Source: an uncultured Sediminibacterium sp. (GTDB taxonomy: Bacteria; Bacteroidota; Bacteroidia; Chitinophagales; Chitinophagaceae). Taken from it: a DNA stretch of 16,261 bases. The DNA is taken from contig CALEST010000149.1 of NCBI GenBank assembly GCA_937907555.1, positions 1 to 16,261 on the forward strand. Reading direction: 5' to 3'. The notes below the pieces were generated by a model that saw nothing but the letters and a program-made list of their open reading frames with translations, ran no database searches and had not been told where the DNA came from. Made by a program: the position numbers and the translations under genes. Shown here in pieces: positions 7,098 through 12,509 of the stretch (position 1 is its first letter; the number at the start of each line of letters is the position of its first letter).

Positions 7098-7271
7098 TTA
7101 CGCTGTTTTTTTCTTTTTGGCGCCCAGAGTGAAACGCTGTGCTGTTTCATCTTTAGGGTCTTTTACCAACTTCACCAGCATGAAGGTGAACAGTACTGCC
7201 AGAACTACCACAACGAACAGCAGAAAGCCATTCCAGAATGCGGAGCCTTTTGTGCTTTGTGCTACGAACAT
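7098..7271 (-). CDS. Small single-span membrane protein upstream of capsid candidate (57 aa)
   Basis: A short frame from ATG 7271 to TAA 7098-7100. The product MFVAQSTKGSAFWNGF... has one strong hydrophobic span (FLLFVVVVLAVLFTFMLVKL, residues ~16-35), then a charged segment (VKDPKDETAQRF) and a basic end (GAKKKKTA). It lies 57 bp before the capsid-candidate gene and probably shares its terminated, highly expressed transcript. Its size and layout (short polar head, span, basic tail) resemble the abundant small membrane proteins of tectiviruses and also inovirus coat proteins, though it has no signal peptide. The longer frames overlapping it on both strands lack coding character. Confidence 0.68.
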   Translation of the reverse strand: MFVAQSTKGSAFWNGFLLFVVVVLAVLFTFMLVKLVKDPKDETAQRFTLGAKKKKTA

Positions 7272-7379
7272 CTTTTTTGATTTTGATTATGCTGTAAATT
7301 TTCACAACTGAAAAATTAACAGAACCCCAACCATGCCCGTTTTTACTCAATGATTACAATAGAATACAAATGATACCTA

Positions 7380-7580
7380 TTAAGGCTCACCCAAACACAT
7401 AATAACGGTTCTAATTACCTCAGGGGGCAATGAATTAGCCCCCTTGTATTGTTTCATAATTTTTTTCAACTGGGCGTTTCTTTCAATCCATTTTCTAAAT
7501 GTCTTTGGTGCAACGCCATACAACTTTGCCAGCTTAGTTCTGGTATTACTGAGTAGATATGTCTGTTCCTGACTTTTCAT
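7380..7580 (-). CDS. DUF4248-like helix-turn-helix protein (66 aa)
   Basis: The sequence TKLAKLYGVAPKTFRKWIE reads as a helix-turn-helix, and the C-terminus PPEVIRTVIMCLGEP matches the recurring 'EV..I...LGEP' ending of DUF4248-type small proteins, which are widespread in Bacteroidota and their mobile elements. It likely binds DNA; its target is unknown. Its ATG overlaps the TGA of the ATPase gene (ATGA), so it is translated from the assembly operon as its last member, 108 bp before the capsid-candidate transcript. That position would suit a switch for late expression, but that is inference. An inverted repeat (7422-7428 / 7438-7444) lies inside the gene. Confidence 0.7.
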   Translation of the reverse strand: MKSQEQTYLLSNTRTKLAKLYGVAPKTFRKWIERNAQLKKIMKQYKGANSLPPEVIRTVIMCLGEP

Positions 7581-8134
7581 TTAATGATGGGCTTTGCATA
7601 ATTCCATTCAGGATGTTTCCTTACATCAGTTGCAATTTTCTTTATCAACTCCCATTGGTTGAACTTTCTCTGAGGTACATCTAAATTATCATCAGTCTTA
7701 AAGATGATAAGTGTGTTATAATTCTTACATAGGTAAGGTGGTATATCACTTAATGAGTGAAACATTATAGCAACATCAAAATTTCGCTTTCGCATATCAA
7801 TGATGAAAGCTTTTGTTGCCCTGCTTAAATTACTGTCTAAGTACTTTGGCGCGTCTTCCAGCAGAATGAACGCATTAGCCTGATATTTATTGAGGCCAAT
7901 TAAAACCGAATCTACATCAGTTGCCAGTATTCTACCCTTCATTCCTGTAAATGTTGCAATACCATTTGCATCAGCAGAAATTAACTCATAGTCATCATAT
8001 GCAGGGTGCGCGTCTGTATCAACTGCAATCACTTTTTTGCCTGAAGCTTCACCAAGCTTCTGTGCAATGGTTGTTTTGCCGGTTCCTCTTTGACCGACAA
8101 TCAGATATAATTTGTTCAATCGAACAGAACTCAT
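7577..8134 (-). CDS. Compact P-loop ATPase, probable genome-packaging (A32/FtsK-HerA/Zot-like) ATPase (185 aa)
   Basis: Walker A is GQRGTGKT at residues 14-21. Walker B is the hydrophobic strand FILLED at 89-94 (Glu93-Asp94). A third block, MRKRNFDVAIMFHSLSDIPP (about 114-133), has the 'R...fDv.....H...diP' pattern typical of the FtsK/HerA group and of Zot-type proteins, where a polar residue follows strand 4. No membrane span is present, unlike most inovirus Zot proteins. In tailless dsDNA viruses such as PRD1 this kind of protein powers DNA entry into the capsid, and no terminase gene is seen here. The gene overlaps its neighbours by 4 bp on both sides (ATGA). At 185 aa it is short for the group (PRD1 P9 is roughly 227 aa). 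ATPase activity is well supported; packaging is inferred. Confidence 0.72.
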   Translation of the reverse strand: MSSVRLNKLYLIVGQRGTGKTTIAQKLGEASGKKVIAVDTDAHPAYDDYELISADANGIATFTGMKGRILATDVDSVLIGLNKYQANAFILLEDAPKYLDSNLSRATKAFIIDMRKRNFDVAIMFHSLSDIPPYLCKNYNTLIIFKTDDNLDVPQRKFNQWELIKKIATDVRKHPEWNYAKPIIK

Positions 8135-8688
8135 AGCATTGATATATCAGCAACTCTGGCACCAATTATTGAAATCACGGTAAGCGTCAAAATATACTCA
8201 GGTGGTATAGTGCCACCTTTCGCCCTGGCTATTTGCATCAATGGCCCCTTTAAAGCCTTTATGTCTGCATCTGTGAGCGGTAGATCATCCAGAATCTCCT
8301 GTACATTTTTCTCCAGCTTCAACATCTGAAGTTCCTCTGGAGTTAGGTTATCTTTTGTTTTGGTCTTACCCTCAACCTGTGCAATCAATTCATCCAGGCG
8401 ATCTTTCCAATCATCACCATATTTATGCTGCATCCGGTTTCTTTTTTTCATCCGGACGGCTATACTGGAGATTTTATTCTGGCTGAAGTCAAAGAAGCCA
8501 ATTAAAGCATCTACGCCCATTTCTATTGCTTCCTCAGAAACAGGAGCTGAAGCAGCTGCCGCGGAGTCAGCACCGGGGGCATCGGTATTTGCTGCGGTAT
8601 CCGCAGCAGATGCTACTACCGGGGCCTGAGCTGGCTGTTCGGGAGTAGGAACAGCAACATCTTGCAATATTTGATCTAAATCACTCAT
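8131..8688 (-). CDS. Hypothetical protein with acidic Ala/Pro-rich N-terminus (185 aa)
   Basis: Residues 1-50 are low complexity, rich in Ala, Pro, Asp and Ser (for example AADTAANTDAPGADSAAAAS) and probably disordered. Residues ~50-130 contain a helix (VDALIGFFDFSQNKISSIAVRMKKRNRMQHKYGDDWKDRLDEL) and a basic patch. The C-terminus is helical and moderately hydrophobic (PPEYILTLTVISIIGARVADI), with Arg and Asp that argue against a true membrane span. The gene overlaps both neighbours by 4 bp, including the ATPase, which suggests the two products are made in fixed proportion and may work together in packaging or assembly. I do not recognise the family. Confidence 0.62.
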   Translation of the reverse strand: MSDLDQILQDVAVPTPEQPAQAPVVASAADTAANTDAPGADSAAAASAPVSEEAIEMGVDALIGFFDFSQNKISSIAVRMKKRNRMQHKYGDDWKDRLDELIAQVEGKTKTKDNLTPEELQMLKLEKNVQEILDDLPLTDADIKALKGPLMQIARAKGGTIPPEYILTLTVISIIGARVADISML

Positions 8689-9125
8689 AGGTCTTTGTAT
8701 TTTTCAAGTAATGGGGCCATCTCTATAATGAATCCAAAATCTTTTTTCAGCTTAGTGTGGTCTGATAAATAGCCCATGACCTTGGGCATCAATCGAATCA
8801 TATTGACGCGTTCAACGAATTTGCTGTTTTCATACAAACCCAAGGTTGTACAAATTTGAAGTACATTATTTTTCAAAAAGGCCAAGTCTGCTTTCAGTTC
8901 GTGGTTTTCAGCAACTATTTCGGTAATCTTAGCTACAGCTTTATTCTCAGCCATTATTTTCAAAAAATCTTCCGGTGTTACAGGCTCCTCATTAAGTTCG
9001 GGCATAACTGAAACACCCATACCAATAGACTGATTTGCTGAAAACAGTACAGCAATTTGTTTGAATGCATCTGTCTGCAATAGTTTTGCTACTTGCTCAA
9101 CAGATAAATGTTGTGTATTCTCCAT
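8685..9125 (-). CDS. Hypothetical coiled-coil-prone protein of the assembly operon (146 aa)
   Basis: The start MENTQHLSVEQVAKLL at 9125 is chosen because it follows the upstream TAG by one base; the longer frame to 9197 would read through the end of the upstream gene. The protein is almost wholly helical: VEQVAKLLQTDAFKQIAVLF, then EDFLKIMAENKAVAKITEIVAENHELKADLAFLKNNV, which has heptad-like spacing, and a C-terminal LMPKVMGYLSDHTKLKKDFGFIIEMAPLLEKY. No membrane span or known motif is seen. Its stop overlaps the next start (ATGA). It may be a scaffold or an adaptor between DNA-binding and packaging proteins; this is guesswork from position. Confidence 0.6.
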   Translation of the reverse strand: MENTQHLSVEQVAKLLQTDAFKQIAVLFSANQSIGMGVSVMPELNEEPVTPEDFLKIMAENKAVAKITEIVAENHELKADLAFLKNNVLQICTTLGLYENSKFVERVNMIRLMPKVMGYLSDHTKLKKDFGFIIEMAPLLEKYKDL

Positions 9126-9126
9126 A

Positions 9127-9543
9127 CTACTTGTAAAAAGCGTTTTTAATCGGTGTTTTTTCACCTGAGGGAACTGCAAATGTTGTTCCTGGTACATGAT
9201 TCACTGCAAAGTCAATGCACTGTCTTACAAAATGATTCACGTTTTCAGTTAAGCCTGATTTTTTTCTGGCTTCAATAATTTTATTTAAGTACTGAATTTC
9301 ATCACCAACAAAATTGCCCACCAGTGTTAGGCGAGTAGAACCAGCAGCAGATTCTTTTCTTTGCTTTTTTTCAGTAACAGTATCATGGCTTGTTGCACCA
9401 TTTTCACCATTACTTGGTTTTTGCTCTTTGATTTCACCTGGTTGTTGCTCTGGCTGTTCCTGAATAACAGGAGTCTCATTATTTTCTGCCGAACCTTGTT
9501 CCTGCTCTCCAGAGCTAATGGGCGGTACTTGACTTTCATCCAT
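9127..9543 (-). CDS. Putative ribbon-helix-helix-like DNA-binding protein (138 aa)
   Basis: The first ~70 residues are Gln/Glu/Pro-rich and probably disordered (for example EQEQGSAENNETPVIQEQPE). The C-terminal part, STRLTLVGNFVGDEIQYLNKII...KKSGLTENVNHFVRQCIDFAV, has a beta strand followed by two helices, as in ribbon-helix-helix proteins. Such proteins usually bind short repeated operators, and a cluster of repeats lies just upstream (9675-9978), so this is a candidate repeat-binding regulator or origin binder. The start at 9543 (MDESQVPPISSG) is preferred because the extra residues from an in-frame ATG at 9591 (Cys- and Arg-rich) look unlike the rest; the longer form cannot be excluded. 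It ends in TAG, one base before the next ATG. Confidence 0.58.
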   Translation of the reverse strand: MDESQVPPISSGEQEQGSAENNETPVIQEQPEQQPGEIKEQKPSNGENGATSHDTVTEKKQRKESAAGSTRLTLVGNFVGDEIQYLNKIIEARKKSGLTENVNHFVRQCIDFAVNHVPGTTFAVPSGEKTPIKNAFYK

Positions 9544-9617
9544 GTTTTCAGTTTTACAACACAAATTTTCATCGCGAAAGCGGCAATACATTTTCCATTA
9601 TTCTCCACTATCTACAG

Positions 9618-9648
9618 AAAACATACAATACACACATACATACACAAT
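9618..9648 (-). promoter_or_regulatory. Putative Bacteroidota-type promoter for the assembly operon
   Basis: Reading leftward, ATTG (9648-9645) is followed after 19 nt by TATGTTTT (9625-9618). This is 7 of 8 to the Bacteroidota -7 element TAnnTTTG, with a -33 TTG element at a suitable spacing. Transcription would start near 9610, just ahead of the RHH-like gene. The region is a run of TA/TG steps, so a chance match is quite possible. Confidence 0.35.
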
Positions 9649-9674
9649 ACTGTACAGGAATAATATTGAAAAAA

Positions 9675-9978
9675 AAGTGTGAAAAGTGTGCTGAAGCTTG
9701 CAACAAAATGAATATCAATTAAATAAGTCAGCACACTTTTTGAAAAACAAAACTGTGCGTACACTTTTTTAATTGTGCTGGTGAAAATCAGCGGTAATAC
9801 AGCAGTACACTTTTAACTGTGCTGAAAACAAAAGTGTGCTGAAAAGTGTGCTGACTGAAAGTATTGATAATATTAGCATTCCAGCCAAATCAGCACACAA
9901 GCACACTTTTTCTTATTGTTATTTTATGAATAAAAAAAAGTAGAAAAGAATATATAGATAAGTACACTTATGTGCTGC
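9675..9978. repeat. Iteron-like repeat cluster (AAAAGTGTGCTGA)
   Basis: The 13-mer AAAAGTGTGCTGA occurs perfectly at 9682-9694, 9830-9842 and 9842-9854 (+) and inverted at 9728-9740 (TCAGCACACTTTT). Near copies lie at 9675-9681, 9758-9768, 9772-9780, 9801-9814, 9817-9825, 9890-9898, 9899-9911 and 9960-9978. Spacing is irregular and both orientations occur. It sits in the longest gene-free stretch, between the replication and assembly modules. It may be binding sites for an origin or operator protein. The core (TCAGCAC) recurs in the hairpin at 10074-10103. Confidence 0.85.
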
Positions 9979-10015
9979 ATTTTAATTAGAGGGGTAAGGG
10001 GAGAAAATGTAAGTA

Positions 10016-10067
10016 GCTCCTGTAGGAGCGGATGAGAATAGGAACGGCCAGGGCAGAGCCTGGCCGT
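10016..10067. other. Two adjacent hairpins in the gene-free control region
   Basis: A small stem GCTCC/GGAGC (10016-10020 / 10025-10029, loop TGTA) is followed by a strong GC-rich stem ACGGCCAGG/CCTGGCCGT (10044-10052 / 10059-10067, 6-nt loop). Neither is followed by a clean T run on either strand, so they do not read as simple terminators. They could be structured DNA at an origin or packaging signal, or part of an RNA. Confidence 0.7.
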
Positions 10068-10073
10068 ATTCTG

Positions 10074-10103
10074 TTTATATCAGCACTTGTGTGCTGATAT
10101 AAA
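10074..10103. other. 13-bp perfect inverted repeat with iteron core
   Basis: TTTATATCAGCAC at 10074-10086 is the exact reverse complement of 10091-10103, with a TTGT loop between. The arms include the TCAGCAC core of the repeat cluster. It begins 2 bp after the stop of the restored methyltransferase frame (10106), so it may act as that gene's transcription end, a protein-binding palindrome or an origin hairpin. Confidence 0.8.
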
Positions 10104-10105
10104 GC

Positions 10106-10809
10106 CTATGGGAGTAATCCTGAGCACTTCAGCTCCTGGATAATGTAATTGCGCTCCAGCGGCTCCATACGCTTAAATTTGGAGATAATGTTGTTTCTGC
10201 TCTTTCTATAGAGTTCTCGCTCTCTATAATCGTTGCCAATGTATCTGTAGTCATGTAGCTGATCCGGGGGGGGTAATTCATATACATTCTCTCAGTCCTG
10301 GTTCCTGATCTGGTTCTGCCGGTAAAGTCTATGGTACGCCATCCTGTTAAAGACCTGTCGTATAAATCGCAGGGGTAATGAACCAGTCCTACCATAACAG
10401 GGAGCTGTTGGACCATATCTAACAAAACTTCGTGCTGATCCTGATCGAGCATCTCTTTTTTGTAGTAGTTGCCGCCGCCGGAACGCACCGACTTTAAATA
10501 CGGTGGATCCAGGAACAAATAAATGTGTGGTATGATATCAGCTGGATAAGACTTGATTAAGTCAGGAATGAACCTGGTAGTATCTTGGTTTAATGAGATG
10601 ATTCCAGGAATTTCTTTCCATGCCTCGGACACTGAAGTATCTAAATCTATTGCGATGTTGGCCATGGATGCAGGACGCTTGTTAGCTAATACACCGCAAT
10701 TGCCCGCGAAACCTGAAATAAAGACCAAATGAGGGGGTATCTGGTTAATGATGGCCTGATACACCCCTGAACCGTTTTTACCGCCGTTATATGTTTGGAA
10801 TGGCCTCAC
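10106..10809 (-). CDS. D12-type DNA adenine methyltransferase, C-terminus frameshifted at a C8 tract
   Basis: The N-terminus RPFQTYNGGKNGSGVYQ, SAM-binding FAGNCGVL (residues 34-41) and catalytic DPPY (101-104) mark an N6-adenine DNA methyltransferase; no restriction partner is nearby. It starts at GTG 10809, overlapping the previous TGA. The uninterrupted frame ends at 10129 (226 aa), but after MNYPP its last ~44 residues (RISYMTTDTLATIIES...) look random. One extra C in the eight-C run (10266-10273) restores MNYPPPDQLHDYRYIGNDYRE, the C-terminal form I associate with related Bacteroidota phage methylases, ending at TAG 10106 (234 aa). The cause could be sequencing error, phase variation or mutation. 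Role: probably self-marking or evasion of host restriction. Confidence 0.8.
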
Positions 10810-11687
10810 AATGCCGCAGCCATAGCTTTTATCAGTGCATCAAACTGAGGGAGTATTTTCCTGGTCTCAGCGTCTGTTAAATAGGCTGCAGGATCGTACT
10901 TTGTTTCGTTAAGAAACTTATTGACAATGCCAATGTCGCGAAGCTTTACCTGTACGTACTTTTCAAAGGCTCTGGCAAAAATCTCATTTCGGCGAAACAT
11001 GTAATCACCTGAAAAATTCGCCTGGAGTCTTTTGTAATAATCTGTCATTTCCTTGTATGGCTTTTTCCAGATGATATCGTCCAGGAGTTGATCCATCAGT
11101 GAACGCATTTTGGATATACTGACATACCAAATGGTTCTGGTTGTACGACCACCAGAGAGAGCAGGAACATCTTTCAGCCGTTCTCTGTAAATACCAAAAT
11201 AATAATCAATTGCATGACCCCATTCGTGCGCCACTGATCCTGCGCCGCCGGTGTACACAAACCTGCTTTCTTTCGAACCAGAATCATCTATGTACCTGGT
11301 AACATTAATGATGAACGTAGACGGCTCAAAGTGGGCCACTGCGCCCCCCTTTCCACGGGCGCCAAATGAGAATGAGACCATCCCATTTAAGCCTATGTTT
11401 GATTTGAATTTTACAACCTTGTCTATGTCGTACAAAGCGATATTCAATGCAGATATGTAATTGTACCTGTCTTCCTGGTTCACCCAATTACCAAAACCAA
11501 CAGCATTTAGTTTAAACAGCTTTATCAGCTTCTCTACTGTATCAACAGTTTGATACTGGAGCGGAAGCTTCAGCCCCTTACGAAACTTTGTATAAAACGA
11601 AGCAAAACCCTTTTTTCTCCAGTGCTGTTCTAATCTGCTATCGGCTCCGATCAGAGCGGATGTGTCTTGTAGCTTTATGGTTGCCAT
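10806..11687 (-). CDS. Zincin-like metallopeptidase domain protein, phage polyvalent type (293 aa)
   Basis: The motif AHEWGHAIDYY gives the zinc-binding HExxH (His154, Glu155, His158) followed by Asp161. A later NEIFARAFEKY helix (Glu235/Glu242) is the likely third-ligand region. This HEWGH...D plus 'NE.FARAFE' pattern is typical of zincin-like domains found in phage polyvalent and MuF-linked proteins. The rest is mixed alpha/beta with no signal peptide or membrane span, so it should act in the cytoplasm. The start MATIKLQDTS at 11687 is used; the in-frame codon further upstream is TTG. The stop overlaps the methyltransferase GTG. The target is unknown; an anti-host or protein-processing role is inferred from the family. 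Confidence 0.78.
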   Translation of the reverse strand: MATIKLQDTSALIGADSRLEQHWRKKGFASFYTKFRKGLKLPLQYQTVDTVEKLIKLFKLNAVGFGNWVNQEDRYNYISALNIALYDIDKVVKFKSNIGLNGMVSFSFGARGKGGAVAHFEPSTFIINVTRYIDDSGSKESRFVYTGGAGSVAHEWGHAIDYYFGIYRERLKDVPALSGGRTTRTIWYVSISKMRSLMDQLLDDIIWKKPYKEMTDYYKRLQANFSGDYMFRRNEIFARAFEKYVQVKLRDIGIVNKFLNETKYDPAAYLTDAETRKILPQFDALIKAMAAAL

Positions 11688-11702
11688 ACAGTTCAATTTT
11701 GA

Positions 11703-11861
11703 TTATCCAAACAACTTTTGCCAGAAGCTTTTCTTTTTACCTTCTTTGGCTTTTTTCTTGCGAATCGGGTTAACATACTTGCTGCCGCCGCTGAGGACTT
11801 CCTCACCCTTCAGCTCCTTTTTAGCAACTTCTTTCAGTATTTTTTCCTGCTGCTTGTTCAT
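11703..11861 (-). CDS. Small basic protein (52 aa)
   Basis: The frame runs from ATG 11861 to TAA 11703-11705. The product begins MNKQQEKILKEVAKKELKGEE, then has a short Gly/Ser segment (VLSGGSKYVNPIRKKKAKEG) and ends KKKSFWQKLFG. It is strongly basic, with no membrane segment. It overlaps the end of the preceding gene by 41 bp and ends 15 bp before the metallopeptidase start. It could bind nucleic acid, or its aromatic FWQKLFG end could dock a partner. No family is recognised; coding is supported mainly by its fit between neighbours. Confidence 0.55.
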   Translation of the reverse strand: MNKQQEKILKEVAKKELKGEEVLSGGSKYVNPIRKKKAKEGKKKSFWQKLFG

Positions 11862-12153
11862 GTTTATGAGGTTTATTTTGTCTACTAAGTTTGTACAATT
11901 TTTTGATAACCGAATTTCCGTGAAGTGCTCTTACCTTTCTCAGGTCTAATGTGATAATACCATCCTTTTTTTTTGTTAGGTGTTCAACTGCTTTAAAATC
12001 ATCCTCTCTCATTGAAATGATGGGAGACGCTGATTTGTTATACACGCAGTAAGTATTATCCCCCTTAAAATTCTTTCGTGCCCGTATGTGGTACTCATGG
12101 TTAATCAAACTGATTAATACTTCTCTGGGCACATAAAATTGATGTTCTTTCAT
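11821..12153 (-). CDS. Hypothetical protein (110 aa)
   Basis: The product starts MKEHQFYVPREVLISLINHEYHI and contains RARKNFKGDNTYCVYNKSASPIISMRED, which looks like a small alpha/beta fold, followed by charged KKKDGIITLDLRKVRALHG and a basic tail. A nine-T tract in the sequence (nine A in the gene) is in frame. The ATG overlaps the upstream stop by 4 bp. The last ~14 residues overlap the start of the 52-aa gene. The family is not recognised. It lies between an ASCH-like protein and the metallopeptidase, so it belongs to the replication or host-takeover group by position only. Confidence 0.6.
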   Translation of the reverse strand: MKEHQFYVPREVLISLINHEYHIRARKNFKGDNTYCVYNKSASPIISMREDDFKAVEHLTKKKDGIITLDLRKVRALHGNSVIKKLYKLSRQNKPHKHEQAAGKNTERSC

Positions 12154-12509
12154 GGCTTATCCCACTGGGTATTTTCAATTAACAAAACAGATAAAAGCTG
12201 ACTGCTCCAATCAATATTTTTATTTGCATACATCTTTTGAATATGCTCTATCGTTTCCTGCTTGGTAAGGCCTGTGTCCATCATGCAAACAATCTCTGGC
12301 AACTCATGCAACTTGTAGTACTCAATTCTAACAATCAATCCATCAAATGCGTAGTTCTCTTTGTGCATAATCCTGTACAATTTACCAACATGATACTTGG
12401 CATAATTAGCCAAGCGAATTGTTGTAAAGAACCGGCAATAGAGTTTTTTATTCCAGTTGTAACTAAATGAGATGTCAGCTGCTATAGCAGGCTTACTTAA
12501 CGTTTGCAT
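12150..12509 (-). CDS. ASCH/PUA-like domain protein (119 aa)
   Basis: The segments SYNWNKKLYCRFFTTIRLANYAKYHVG, YAFDGLIVRIEYYKLHELPEIVCMMDTGL and KQETIEHIQKMYAN match a family I recall from Bacteroidota mobile elements (pattern 'KL....FTTIRl.n..KY.vG', then 'DTGy...et..ii..MY'), which reads as an ASCH/PUA-like beta-barrel, a fold often used to bind RNA or modified bases. Its start lies 17 bp inside the end of the primase-helicase gene, and its stop overlaps the next ATG. That tie suggests a role in DNA replication or modified-nucleotide handling, but no activity can be read directly. Confidence 0.65.
   Translation of the reverse strand: MQTLSKPAIAADISFSYNWNKKLYCRFFTTIRLANYAKYHVGKLYRIMHKENYAFDGLIVRIEYYKLHELPEIVCMMDTGLTKQETIEHIQKMYANKNIDWSSQLLSVLLIENTQWDKP

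Noticed and set aside
6952..7311. A 119-residue + strand frame across the start of the capsid candidate
   Set aside because: It is the shadow of the 213-aa and 57-aa genes, which have clear composition and a terminator. The + strand frame has no domain character.
7422..7444. A hairpin with 7-bp arms (AGGGGGC/GCCCCCT) as a possible terminator
   Set aside because: It lies inside the DUF4248-like coding frame with no T run after it on the transcribed strand; codon content explains it well enough.
6399..8134. A filamentous (inovirus) prophage, from the Zot-like ATPase and small membrane proteins
   Set aside because: The ATPase lacks the usual membrane span, small proteins lack signal peptides, there is a muramidase and a collagen-like fibre, and no secretin or pIII-like protein is seen. 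It is kept only as an alternative for the ATPase family.
9361..9663. A 100-residue, Phe/Leu-rich open frame on the + strand that looks like a membrane protein
   Set aside because: It is antisense to the Gln/Glu-rich part of the RHH-like gene; CAA/GAA-rich codons read backwards give Leu and Phe. It runs against the direction of all neighbouring genes and crosses the putative promoter.
9675..9978. A CRISPR array
   Set aside because: The repeats are only 13 bp, in both orientations and with irregular spacing, including two copies sharing a base; no cas genes are present.
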